Assembly (NCBI GenBank): GCA_003506435.1
Contig: DOAQ01000025.1
Coordinates: forward strand, 171,359-235,358
DNA from: Prolixibacteraceae bacterium
GTDB lineage: Bacteria > Bacteroidota > Bacteroidia > Bacteroidales > Prolixibacteraceae
DNA: 64,000 bases
Direction of reading: 5' to 3'
The notes below the pieces were generated by a model. That model did no database searches. It was not told the DNA's origin and saw only the letters and a program-made list of their open reading frames with translations. A program made the translations under genes and the position numbers. This document shows positions 8,076-16,299 of this stretch, in pieces (positions within the stretch are counted from its first letter, which is position 1; each line of letters starts with the position of its first letter).

Positions 8076-8762
8076 TTATAGATTTTGATTTTTGATGATA
8101 TCAGATAATTCTGAGATATAAATTCCCCTTAATTTATAAACCTCATTATCAAGTAATCTTTTACGTTCGATTATATAATCTTCGATTATTTTTTTTCTAT
8201 TTTTTGTAAGAGAAAATAATTCATCTTTAAGCTGAAATTGTCCATTTTTAAAAGAATCTATCATTACTGACTCTTTTATTGCAAATTGTTCTAATTGAAA
8301 AAGAAGAGAAATTGATAATTGTTGAATTTTTACAGTGGCATTATAATAATTCTCAGCCGATTTACGGAAAGAGCTATCTTCGAAATAAACAAATATTTTA
8401 AGAAAAGTGCTAATTACTTTTGCTCCTTGAAACCTAATATCTTCTGTTTGTTTTAATATTAAATCAAGATTTTTTGCATTATTCGCAAGGACATCCAATA
8501 CTTTTGAAGAATAATCTATAAAAAAAGAAGCATCATCATTAAAAGTTAATGCTATTCCTTTTTTTTCTCTCAAAAATTCATTTTTCCTTTGAACGGCAAA
8601 ACTAATTTCATTTTTTACGGTTTCAATTTCTTTTGTTATTAAACCAATGTCTTCTTTGGTCGCCAGGTTTTTCCCTTTTTCTGAAAAATAGCTTTTACCA
8701 AATGCTATATAGATTCCAAGAAATAAAATAATTATATCAAAAGCAATCTGTAAATAATTCAT
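8076..8762 (-). CDS. Hypothetical membrane-anchored helical protein
   Basis: The 228-residue protein has one N-terminal membrane segment (LQIAFDIIILFLGIYIAFG, residues 4-22). A long, mostly helical cytoplasmic domain follows, with a coiled-coil-like stretch (ATKEDIGLITKEIETVKNE) and charged helices to the end (IEDYIIERKRLLDNEVYKL). This one-helix-plus-coiled-coil layout is frequent in small accessory operons, but no family is recognised. It is the second gene of the five-gene cassette. Confidence 0.6.
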   Translation of the reverse strand: MNYLQIAFDIIILFLGIYIAFGKSYFSEKGKNLATKEDIGLITKEIETVKNEISFAVQRKNEFLREKKGIALTFNDDASFFIDYSSKVLDVLANNAKNLDLILKQTEDIRFQGAKVISTFLKIFVYFEDSSFRKSAENYYNATVKIQQLSISLLFQLEQFAIKESVMIDSFKNGQFQLKDELFSLTKNRKKIIEDYIIERKRLLDNEVYKLRGIYISELSDIIKNQNL

Positions 8763-8797
8763 TTAATATGCTTATTTATTGGTTTTTAATTAACTTA

Positions 8798-9202
8798 TTA
8801 TACTGTTTTCTTTTCTGCCTCAAGAACAATTTCAAGTAGTTGAAAATCTTTATCAGTAGCTTTCATACCTGCAATTTTCTTCTCAAAGTGCTTTTTAATT
8901 TTTTGAATATGTGCATAGTCGTTAACAGGCAATATCAGTTTCAGAATTCCAACGATTATGAAAATTATCACTGCTATTTTCCAATCTAAAAAGGCAAGCC
9001 AAACGATAGGAATAAATCTCAGCATACTTGCGAAATAAAACCAAAAATACCAGTCTGGTAAAAATTCATTTTGAAGCTTAATATTTGTGGTTCCCACAGC
9101 ATATCTTCTGATTTTCCTTGTTGTCCTTTGGAAAAGGAAGCAGTAAATATTTACAATTCCTAAAATCGAATATGCAATTATTAATAAATTTTTTGTTGCC
9201 AT
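8798..9202 (-). CDS. Hypothetical small membrane protein
   Basis: A 134-residue protein with about three hydrophobic segments (LLIIAYSILGIVNIYCFLF, YFASMLRFIPIVWLAFL, IAVIIFIIVGILKLILP) and a charged helical C-terminus (IQKIKKHFEKKIAGMKATDKD). Its ATG is about 18 bp after the tag GTTATGGGGC that opens the five-gene cassette (9229), so it is the leader gene of that unit. No family recognised. Confidence 0.6.
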   Translation of the reverse strand: MATKNLLIIAYSILGIVNIYCFLFQRTTRKIRRYAVGTTNIKLQNEFLPDWYFWFYFASMLRFIPIVWLAFLDWKIAVIIFIIVGILKLILPVNDYAHIQKIKKHFEKKIAGMKATDKDFQLLEIVLEAEKKTV

Positions 9203-9219
9203 TTTGCTTCATTTAAAAT

Positions 9220-9358
9220 GCCCCATAACGGTCACTTGCAAGTTGTCGTTGCGGATTTCGAAGAGCGTCAGCGTCCGCAGGACGAAGACGGTCAAGAAAG
9301 GAGCAGAGACAACGCACACCACTGCACCCGCAATGCAATTTGCAATTTGTTAGCGCAA
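9220..9358 (-). other. attC-like recombination site 1
   Basis: Minus-strand ends are TTGCGCTAACAAATTGCAAATTGC and CTTGCAAGTGACCGTTATGGGGC. The arms TTGCAA/TTGCAA and CCGCAA/TTGCGG pair across a GC-richer loop. TTGCGCTAAC complements the GTTAGCGCAA tag at 10240-10231. The TAA inside GCTAAC is the stop codon of the cassette's own gene. Confidence 0.7.
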
Positions 9359-10201
9359 GTTTTTTTTATTTATGTCAAGTTTAAATTTTTCATCGTTAGC
9401 AGTTGCTTCAAATATTTCAATCGGAGTTGATTTTGTTTTTATCAAATCGATTATTTCTTTTTTATGTGGTTCCTCCATTTTGTAGCCAAATATTATCTCT
9501 TTTATGCACTCGTCAGGAATCTTAACTGTCTGTCGTGCTTTGTAGCGCATGATGATTCTAATTTCTCTTTCATAAGCCCAGTCGATAGATTTTGTCATAA
9601 ATAATTGCATAAAATCGGCAACGGGGTCTTTCGGGAATAGAGACAATTTTGGGAATTTGTCACTATATGTAACTGGCCCAATGCTTCTCACTATTTTTAA
9701 TAAAATATTATAGTCTAACCCAATGCAATAACCTTTATGCGAATCTGCATAATGAGACCACATTAAAATATTTGACTTATTTTCAGAAAGAGAATAAATA
9801 CCGATTTCTTCATTTATTTCCTTTATAAAATTTTCATGTCTTTCTTTGGAATATTTACTGTCGATAAATGCACCAGAACCAATTCTTTCTTTGATTATTC
9901 TATCCCTCTCAGAATGCGTCATAAGAGGCCATTCAATGATAGACATTTGATACATTCTTTTATAAATTTTTCTCGGTTTTAGGTCTTTTTTTCGATATTG
10001 AAATGGTAATGAACTATCAAATGGGTCATTAAATTGGTTCGGGCTAGATAGATAAAGTTCGTTATGTGTTAAAATTCTTCGATGAAATTCAAGCGGGTCT
10101 TTTGTTTTGTCCCAAACTCTGTATTTATAAGCGATTAGTTTGTCATTCGAACTTTTATTCGAATGGAACAATCTTTCTTTTAGTTTTCTACAGAGATTCA
10201 T
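9350..10201 (-). CDS. DUF2971 family protein
   Basis: This 283-residue protein carries the DUF2971 pattern: an early YKYRVWDK, then LYLSSPNQFNDPFDSS, then IYSLSENKSNILMWSHYADSHKGYCIGLDY in the middle, and WAYEREIRIIMRY followed by IIFGYKM. The family is widespread in accessory regions and next to defence genes, but has no established activity. The gene alone fills the first cassette of the array. Its stop codon is supplied by the core of the attC-like site (TTGCGCTAAC), so gene and site overlap. A second DUF2971 gene lies at 56545-57900. Confidence 0.85.
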   Translation of the reverse strand: MNLCRKLKERLFHSNKSSNDKLIAYKYRVWDKTKDPLEFHRRILTHNELYLSSPNQFNDPFDSSLPFQYRKKDLKPRKIYKRMYQMSIIEWPLMTHSERDRIIKERIGSGAFIDSKYSKERHENFIKEINEEIGIYSLSENKSNILMWSHYADSHKGYCIGLDYNILLKIVRSIGPVTYSDKFPKLSLFPKDPVADFMQLFMTKSIDWAYEREIRIIMRYKARQTVKIPDECIKEIIFGYKMEEPHKKEIIDLIKTKSTPIEIFEATANDEKFKLDINKKNLR

Positions 10202-10230
10202 TTATAGGTAATGATTGAGTTTTTCAAAAT

Positions 10231-10240
10231 TTGCGCTAAC
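10231..10240 (-). other. Proximal boundary tag of cassette array
   Basis: GTTAGCGCAA on the minus strand opens the first cassette and is the exact complement of the TTGCGCTAAC at 9358-9349. Beyond it there is no second palindrome, and the sequence changes to an unrelated one. This is where an integron attI site would be expected, but no tyrosine integrase gene is found within the window upstream (10240-11000). Confidence 0.55.
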
Positions 10241-10724
10241 TTTTTTATACATATACCTTCTCCCTGTTGCAGGTTAATATATCCACCCAAAAAATGGAGA
10301 TATTGTTTACCTTTTTGCATTCCTGAGGTACACAATGTTTTTTATCTGTTTTCTCTCTATAAATCATCGAATGGCGATTTTATCCGTTGTAAACTGCTGG
10401 TCGAAACATGGGTATATATTTCTGTTGTTTTGCTGCTCTTGTACTCTGGCAATTCATGGTACTGCTCCAACGGGCATTTGCCGCGGTCTTCAGTTGCCGG
10501 TTGATGGCCGGATAGTAATCAAAAGCAATCGTTACAACCGGAACCCGCTTGTGTTCTGCATACATGAGTGTTATGGCTGGCCTGTTGATCACCTGTCGTT
10601 GATTTTTCCTTAAAATTAAATACATTCTGATTAATACGCAATAACCGATTTTTTTCAGGCGCAAATGGCAATTGTACTGAAACAATGCAATAACCAATCT
10701 CTCCCATCTCGTCACTGCGTAATC
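10241..10724. other. Geneless region
   Basis: This stretch holds short overlapping reading frames on both strands, none with recognisable protein features or a convincing start. It looks like decayed sequence between the cassette array and the 21-bp repeat array. No RNA gene or clear terminator was seen. Confidence 0.5.
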
Positions 10725-10934
10725 GTACCTCGCCGGTACGTTATCGCACCGCTGAGGTGCGTTGTCGCAGCCCGGAGGTGGGTGAACGCACCAAATCGGT
10801 GCGATTGTCCACCAAATTGCTAAGTGGACGTTGCAATTTAGTGCGATCACGCACCAAATTGATAAGTGGACATTGCAAAATGGTGCGATCGCGCACCCCG
10901 GCGGTGCGTTGTCGCACCAAACCGGTGCGAATTC
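10725..10934. repeat. Array of ten 21-bp palindromic units
   Basis: Units start at 10725, 10746, 10767, 10788, 10809, 10830, 10851, 10872, 10893 and 10914, with no phase slip. The best units read GCACCnnnnnGGTGCGTTGTC, that is a GCACC/GGTGC stem plus a GTTGTC-like spacer. The middle four drift to CCACCAAATTG, TTGCAATTTAG and similar. Because 21 is a multiple of three, both strands stay open and encode seven-residue repeats rich in R, T and V. I think this is a structural consequence, not evidence of coding. There are no CRISPR-style unique spacers. Confidence 0.85.
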
Positions 10935-11022
10935 CCTTTGCCGGGGTAAAAAAGAGCATTCAATGAACGGTTATGGGCGAGGCAAACCCCGGGTCCCGGC
11001 CCGGAAGCATTGCCTTATCCTG

Positions 11023-11493
11023 TTATTGAGCGGGTTGGGCCGTTGCCTGACCGGCTTGTTTAAACAGCTTGCCCAGATCGTCGACAATAGCCTGTGAGCC
11101 GGGCATACCCAGTTTTACGTTCATCTTTGCTTTCATATAGATGAACCGTGCCACTTCATAGGCTTCCGAACCTGCCAGTTGTTTGGTGTCGCGCACCATT
11201 TCAATCAGTTGCTCCAGGTCGTTTTCGACTGACGAGAGAAATGAATACAGTTCCAGATCGTTGGGCGCTGCTTCGAGCAGGCCGGACCCCGGGTTAAGCG
11301 ACGCATTCCGCGAGGCGTAATCGAAACTCTTTTCGACAAAAGGTTTACGTCCGTCGTTCATCACTTGCAGCGAACTGCGTTCGGCATTCGAAAGTTTAAG
11401 CAGAAAGGGCATTGTTGTTTTTAACGTATTAATACCCTGAAAAGCCTGCCCTTTGGTTTCTTCTGTCAGGGTAATATTGATTCGATTCTCCAT
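11023..11493 (-). CDS. Hypothetical helical protein next to 21-bp array
   Basis: A 156-residue soluble protein. Its N-terminus (MENRINITLTEET) leads into an all-helical body with LKTTMPFLLKLSNAER and LEQLIEMVRDTKQLAG, then an alanine-, proline- and glutamine-rich tail (GQATAQPAQ). No signal peptide. I recall similar small proteins in Bacteroidota genomes but no assigned function. It is monocistronic: the DUF4249 gene ends 75 bp upstream, and the 21-bp repeat array begins about 90 bp downstream of its stop. The proximity of the array may be meaningful. Confidence 0.65.
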   Translation of the reverse strand: MENRINITLTEETKGQAFQGINTLKTTMPFLLKLSNAERSSLQVMNDGRKPFVEKSFDYASRNASLNPGSGLLEAAPNDLELYSFLSSVENDLEQLIEMVRDTKQLAGSEAYEVARFIYMKAKMNVKLGMPGSQAIVDDLGKLFKQAGQATAQPAQ

Positions 11494-11567
11494 AACAATT
11501 GTTTTTTTTAGTTTATAGTTTTTGTTTGATTGATCCCGCCTCCGGGACGACGGGTGGATATTAAAAT

Positions 11568-12662
11568 TTAATAATCAAAGAAGTGGATCATCTGCCGGTT
11601 GTAGCCTGCAAAAATGCCGACACCGTTGGTAATGTTTGAATATACTTTTATGGTTTCGGCATAGGGGTTCATACGTTGACTTACCTGCAAAATGTAAGTT
11701 TTGTAGTAACGGTAAAATTCAGGACTACAGGTTTCAATGTACAACCAGTACTCTTTACCTTCTTTCTTTCCGTTCTGCATGGCCCACGAGAGGTTCCAGT
11801 CTCCCAGAAACAAACCGGCATCCTGTTCGTTTTTGTTTTCTCCGATTACTGCGTTTGTATACGACGCGATGTTGACAATCCAACTGCAATCGGAGAAGAC
11901 AGGCAACAGGCTAAACCGTTCGGGAATGTATCCTTCAACCCGCTCTTTAATAACTTCCCGTATAATAATTTGCTCGAAAGTGGAAAGTTCTGCCGGACTG
12001 TATTTGTTGGCAAATTGCCGGGTATATTGTACAACGAAGTATGGGTTGTCATAATATTGTCCGTATAAATCATCCAACACTGCCAGTATGTCTTCGGGGA
12101 TACTTTTTTTGCGCATACTTTCAATGGCTTCGGGGGAAACCAGATAACGAAATTCAGGATTATACTTTTTAAACTGAAAGCGGTAAAACTCCTCTCCTGT
12201 ATTCCCCATACTGACAGATACAGGTAATACATCGTAGTCGAGCAGGTCGTTCGGAAACATGTATTTTGACCAGACTGTGGTGAAAGGAAGAACTTCGCAT
12301 TCGGGCTTCCCGGGAACCGATGAAGTAGCGGTTATCGTCCGGAAGCCTGGCAACTCAACAGTGAGGGTATAGGCTGTTCCTGTTTGGGGATATCTTTCTG
12401 AAGAATAAACTCCGTCTCCGGTATGTTCCGCCAAAATCTCTTCTGTTGCCGACCGGATGGTCACCGTGGCATTGTCGATATACCGGTCGGTTGAATCTTT
12501 CGCCCCTTTTGAATACGTCAGCAATATTTTCCATGGTTCGTCTTCAGTAAACAACGCATTGACCACCACCTGTGAAGGAACTTCGGGATAACTGAACCCG
12601 ACATCTTTGATGCAGGAACCTGCAATAAAAACGATGACTAGTATGGTAAAAATTCTTTTCAT
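11568..12662 (-). CDS. DUF4249 outer-membrane lipoprotein
   Basis: The 364-residue protein starts with a lipoprotein signal (FTILVIVFIAGSC, lipobox cysteine near residue 17). A beta-rich N-terminal domain typical of DUF4249 follows (PSQVVVNALFTEDEPWKILLTYS, then YIDNATVTI and GFRTITATSSVPGKP). The family is encoded beside TonB-dependent receptors in Bacteroidota and probably works as a surface partner, with the substrate unknown. It begins 1 bp after the stop of the receptor gene, which indicates a shared message. Confidence 0.85.
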   Translation of the reverse strand: MKRIFTILVIVFIAGSCIKDVGFSYPEVPSQVVVNALFTEDEPWKILLTYSKGAKDSTDRYIDNATVTIRSATEEILAEHTGDGVYSSERYPQTGTAYTLTVELPGFRTITATSSVPGKPECEVLPFTTVWSKYMFPNDLLDYDVLPVSVSMGNTGEEFYRFQFKKYNPEFRYLVSPEAIESMRKKSIPEDILAVLDDLYGQYYDNPYFVVQYTRQFANKYSPAELSTFEQIIIREVIKERVEGYIPERFSLLPVFSDCSWIVNIASYTNAVIGENKNEQDAGLFLGDWNLSWAMQNGKKEGKEYWLYIETCSPEFYRYYKTYILQVSQRMNPYAETIKVYSNITNGVGIFAGYNRQMIHFFDY

Positions 12663-12663
12663 G

Positions 12664-15042
12664 TCAGAAGATTATACGGTAACTAACAGAAGGTAAAAAC
12701 GGGAAAATGCAAACCTGCCGGTATTTCCGGACTCCGTCGCTTTCGGTAACAGGATAATACATATACGGATTTTGGCGGGCGTACACATTGTATACCCCCA
12801 GTTTCAGTTCGCGGGTACTGTTTCTTTCTTCTTTGCGGATCGTTATTCCCAGGTCGAGGTGATGAAAAGCAGGCAACCGGTAATTGTTTTGTCCACTGAA
12901 GGTCTGGATGCGATTCGAGTCTTTAATATCTTCTCCGGTAATGGAATCGGAAAAATAGTCGTCAAGTAAATCCGGGTAGCCCGGATAATCCTGTTCAGCA
13001 ATAGTTGCCGCCATACCGGTTTGGAAAACCCACATAGCTGAAAAATCGACAACTGGCGATAGTTTCCAGATGAAACCCAGGTTCAGGTCGTGACGGCGGT
13101 CGTATTTGTACGGGAAATAATTTCCGTTGTTCATTTCCGGGAAACGACGCTGGTTCCACGACAAGGTATAGTTTGCCCAGCATTTCAGCTTGTTGAATTC
13201 ATAATTTACGGCGTTTTCAATCCCCCATGAGCGACCTTTCCCTTGTGCAACCAGTGTTTCCCAGTCGTCCGAAATATCCATGAAACTGTAACCGGCTTCG
13301 TAGGCAATCACTCCTTTCATTCGTTTATAATAGGCGGCGGTAACCAGACTCAGGCGCTTCGTAATATCGAAGCTGCCGCTGATGCTTTGCATCGATGAGC
13401 GTTCGGGCGCAATAGTTGCCGTTGCCGGAACCCAGATGTCGGAAGGAAGACCAATACTGCTGTTGGTCAGCAGGTGGATGGGCTGAAACATTTCGGACCA
13501 CGAAAAGCTAAATGCAGCTTTATCGGATGCCAGAAAGTCGATATTCAGACGGGGCGATATTTTCTGAAATACCGTTTGCCCGGTTTTGTACAGATCGTAA
13601 CGTAATCCGGCATTAACTATCCATTTCTTGCCGATGCTGAAATGATCTTCGGCAAACAGGCTGCCTGTAAAGTTTTGCTGGTGCCGATTCCCTCTGATTG
13701 TATTATTGGCATCGCTTTTTTGTATCTTTTGTTCGCCGGGAATAAAATAATTCAGCGATGCTTCAGCGCCGAATTTTACTTTGTGTAAGTTGTTTGGGAA
13801 CCAGTCGAATTCCAGTTTTAACTGGTTGGTATTTACTTTTGATACATATTCAATATCCGTCCAATTTTCAGTCTCTTCCCCTTCTTCGGATACCTTTTGG
13901 CTAAACCGGCTGTAAATAGCATAATTAAAAAGTCCTGACGATAATGAAGTATTCAGGAATAAACGGCTGTTTATTTGCCGGTTCCACCGGGTTGCGAAAA
14001 CCGAATTCCCCCATTTCAGGTTTACATCGATATAATCTTTTCGCAGGGTGCCGGTGTTTTCTGTTTTTGTCATAAACTCTGAAAACAAGCGGTCGCCTCC
14101 TTTATACATGCTAACATACAGATGGTTTTTCGGGTCGAGGGTGAAATTTAGTTTCGTGTTGAGATCGTAAAAATAAAGACCGGGTATTACTGCTTCCTCA
14201 GAATCTTGCTGACTGATTTTTGCTATGCCGGTAACCAACAAGTCGAGTAACGTACGCCGGGCTGAAATCAGGTACGACGATTTGCCTTTTTTTATTGGCC
14301 CTTCGTGGGTGAGTTTCGACGAGAGCAACCCCAGTGTAAGGTCGGTGTGCCGTTCGTATTTATTGCCTTCTTTCATCCGTACATCAATTACTGACGACAG
14401 CCGCCCCCCGAAGCGGGACGGGAAGTTTCCCTTGTACAGATCGACGCTTTGAATGGCTTCGGGATTAAATACCGAAACAAAACCGAAAAGGTGTGTGGCA
14501 TTGTATACCGGGACGCCATCAAGCAGGATCAGGTTCTGGTCGGGACTTCCGCCACGTACAAATATCCCGGCGCTTCCTTCCTGTCCTTGCTGTACGCCGG
14601 GGAATTGGGCAAGCGCTTTCAATACATCGTTCTCTCCCAGGAACCCGGGAAGGCTCTGAACAACATTCATCGGCAGGCGTTCAACACTATGCAGTTTATC
14701 ATTTGAGACTTTTCCGGCTTTTACAATTACCTCGTCCAATTGATTGTCGGATAATAAAGAAAACCGGATGATCGTATCTGAACGAAGAAGGATCGTCGCG
14801 GACTGACTTTTGTACCCCACAAAGGAAACCTGTAACCGAACATTTCCGGCAGGCAGCGATAAACTGTAAAACCCATACTGATTGGTAGCAACGCCGCTCC
14901 CCGAGGTTGAATCGTACACGGTAGCCCCATATAGGCGCTCCCCGTTTTGGGCATCGCTTACATAGCCCGAAATGGTTTTCGTGTTTTGAGCCCAAACATC
15001 AGAGCCTATAAAGAGTAAAAAGGAAATGAAAAATATTCGCAT
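12664..15042 (-). CDS. TonB-dependent receptor with carboxypeptidase-regulatory-like domain
   Basis: The 792-residue outer-membrane receptor has a signal peptide (FFISFLLFIGSDVWA). A CarboxypepD_reg-like domain follows (ISGYVSDAQNGERLYGATVYD, about 23-110). The plug has the characteristic FVRGGSPDQNLILLDGVPVYN near residues 163-183, and then comes a 22-strand-type barrel ending in aromatic YRIIF. It imports an unknown ligand using TonB energy. The lipoprotein downstream (DUF4249) and the three barrel-like paralogs upstream complete the operon. The C-terminal phenylalanine fits outer-membrane assembly. Confidence 0.92.
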   Translation of the reverse strand: MRIFFISFLLFIGSDVWAQNTKTISGYVSDAQNGERLYGATVYDSTSGSGVATNQYGFYSLSLPAGNVRLQVSFVGYKSQSATILLRSDTIIRFSLLSDNQLDEVIVKAGKVSNDKLHSVERLPMNVVQSLPGFLGENDVLKALAQFPGVQQGQEGSAGIFVRGGSPDQNLILLDGVPVYNATHLFGFVSVFNPEAIQSVDLYKGNFPSRFGGRLSSVIDVRMKEGNKYERHTDLTLGLLSSKLTHEGPIKKGKSSYLISARRTLLDLLVTGIAKISQQDSEEAVIPGLYFYDLNTKLNFTLDPKNHLYVSMYKGGDRLFSEFMTKTENTGTLRKDYIDVNLKWGNSVFATRWNRQINSRLFLNTSLSSGLFNYAIYSRFSQKVSEEGEETENWTDIEYVSKVNTNQLKLEFDWFPNNLHKVKFGAEASLNYFIPGEQKIQKSDANNTIRGNRHQQNFTGSLFAEDHFSIGKKWIVNAGLRYDLYKTGQTVFQKISPRLNIDFLASDKAAFSFSWSEMFQPIHLLTNSSIGLPSDIWVPATATIAPERSSMQSISGSFDITKRLSLVTAAYYKRMKGVIAYEAGYSFMDISDDWETLVAQGKGRSWGIENAVNYEFNKLKCWANYTLSWNQRRFPEMNNGNYFPYKYDRRHDLNLGFIWKLSPVVDFSAMWVFQTGMAATIAEQDYPGYPDLLDDYFSDSITGEDIKDSNRIQTFSGQNNYRLPAFHHLDLGITIRKEERNSTRELKLGVYNVYARQNPYMYYPVTESDGVRKYRQVCIFPFLPSVSYRIIF

Positions 15043-15046
15043 GTTA

Positions 15047-15682
15047 TTATTTTTTCCAAAGTGGGTACGAAAGGTTTAACTGCAACCGGTTGGTTTGATA
15101 ATAGAATAAAAATGCCGGATCGCTGCCATCAACCGACGCCTTGTTTTGTATTCGCTGTTCGTTGAATCCCCGGAGATATTGCAGGCTCCATCTCAACTTG
15201 TGTTTTTGACTGCCAATGCCAATGGTCCAGTTGTATTCCGGATTCTTCAGGATGCTGGTATAATCATTTAGTATCCGGCAGTATTCAATGCCTCCGGTAA
15301 TAAAATAATCGCGGGGAAACAACAAATTCAGATTTAAAGGAAATACCAGGTATTGTCGGTGAAATCTCCTCCAGTCGTAAACAAAATATAAGTCCGTTCC
15401 CTGATCTGTTTCTCTTGACTGAATATCAGGCGCACCTTGTTGTAACTCAGCATACCGATATTTAGCACCACCGGAAATTGAAAAATGCCACCAGATTGGA
15501 GCAGAAACATAAAATCCCAGTCCTGTGCCCCAGTTATTTTTACTCTGATAATTATGTCCGATTGTGAGTTCTTTTTTCATTACCCACGAACCTTCGGTGG
15601 ATAAGCCAAATTCAAACTTGGGCTGGGCAAGACAGCCAAATGTTATAGCAGTAAGCAATATTAAAAGTGCAATTTGTTTCAT
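15047..15682 (-). CDS. Outer-membrane beta-barrel-like protein, paralog 3
   Basis: A 211-residue protein with signal peptide (QIALLILLTAITFGCLAQ) and mature start PKFEFGLSTEGSWVMKKEL. It has alternating aromatic and hydrophilic strands ending LQLNLSYPLWKK, as expected of a small outer-membrane barrel. The last 85 residues or so match paralog 1 (16300-16941) almost exactly, while the middles differ. It lies 4 bp upstream of the receptor gene, so it is part of that operon. Role unknown; it may be a surface partner of the receptor. Confidence 0.75.
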   Translation of the reverse strand: MKQIALLILLTAITFGCLAQPKFEFGLSTEGSWVMKKELTIGHNYQSKNNWGTGLGFYVSAPIWWHFSISGGAKYRYAELQQGAPDIQSRETDQGTDLYFVYDWRRFHRQYLVFPLNLNLLFPRDYFITGGIEYCRILNDYTSILKNPEYNWTIGIGSQKHKLRWSLQYLRGFNEQRIQNKASVDGSDPAFLFYYQTNRLQLNLSYPLWKK

Positions 15683-15683
15683 T

Positions 15684-16298
15684 TTATTTGCTTTTCCAGA
15701 GTGGGTACGACAGGCTTAAACGGAGCATGCTATAATTGTATGCCACATAGGTATAGCCGTTGTACCCGTCGGATGATTTTTTTGCAAAATTCTGATATTC
15801 ATCATTCCATACATAGCTTAACGACCAGTGTATCTTATGCTTCCGGCTTTCGATACCAGTAACCCAGTTGTGTTCCGGGTTTTGGTAGATCTTTTCGTAA
15901 TTAATAAGCCATGCATTCTCAATTCCTCCAAATACAAGAAAATTCTTACTTACATTGAATTGAAGGTATACCGGAATTACAAAATAATGGTGTGGAAACT
16001 TTTCCCAATAACCTCGGATTGGAGTAAATGGATCATTGTCTCCGGATATGTGATATTGCTTTATTTCCCGTAACTGGTAGACAATGCCTGATAGTACAGA
16101 GAAACGATAAACCAACGATTTCGAGGCATATATACCTGCACCGGAGGCAAAGCCGTTCTTTAAAGAAGCGGAGTATTCGCCTAATTCACTTACCGGCACC
16201 CATGCCCCTTGCGTAGTAAGGCCAAACTCGAACTTGGGCTGGGCAAGACAGCCAATGCAAAAACTAACAAGTAATATAAAAAACAGGAATATCTTCAT
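15684..16298 (-). CDS. Outer-membrane beta-barrel-like protein, paralog 2
   Basis: A 204-residue paralog with signal peptide (FLFFILLVSFCIGCLAQ), mature start PKFEFGLTTQGAWVPV and C-terminal barrel-like LRLSLSYPLWKSK. It shares the plan of its two neighbours (a GGIE motif, a YQNPEHNWVTGIESRKHKIHWSL strand) but is clearly more diverged than they are from each other. One base separates it from each neighbouring gene's boundary, so the three paralogs appear to be translated from one message. Confidence 0.75.
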   Translation of the reverse strand: MKIFLFFILLVSFCIGCLAQPKFEFGLTTQGAWVPVSELGEYSASLKNGFASGAGIYASKSLVYRFSVLSGIVYQLREIKQYHISGDNDPFTPIRGYWEKFPHHYFVIPVYLQFNVSKNFLVFGGIENAWLINYEKIYQNPEHNWVTGIESRKHKIHWSLSYVWNDEYQNFAKKSSDGYNGYTYVAYNYSMLRLSLSYPLWKSK

Positions 16299-16299
16299 T

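Noticed and set aside
3803..10240. Array as a plain intergenic repeat family (REP/BIME-like)
   Set aside because: Ordinary dispersed palindromes would not give cassette-specific complementary tags on the two sides of each gene, nor one gene orientation throughout. I cannot exclude it without a genome-wide search.
10211..10850. Several overlapping short frames on both strands
   Set aside because: None shows protein-like composition, a plausible start or a family. The region looks noncoding or decayed.
10725..10934. CRISPR-like array or repeat protein
   Set aside because: All 21 bp belong to the repeat, with no unique spacers and no cas genes. Both strands are open only because the unit is a multiple of three, and no start or ribosome site supports a protein.
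11676..15000. Many opposite-strand frames across the DUF4249 and receptor genes
   Set aside because: They are shadows of two clear coding genes with conserved motifs.
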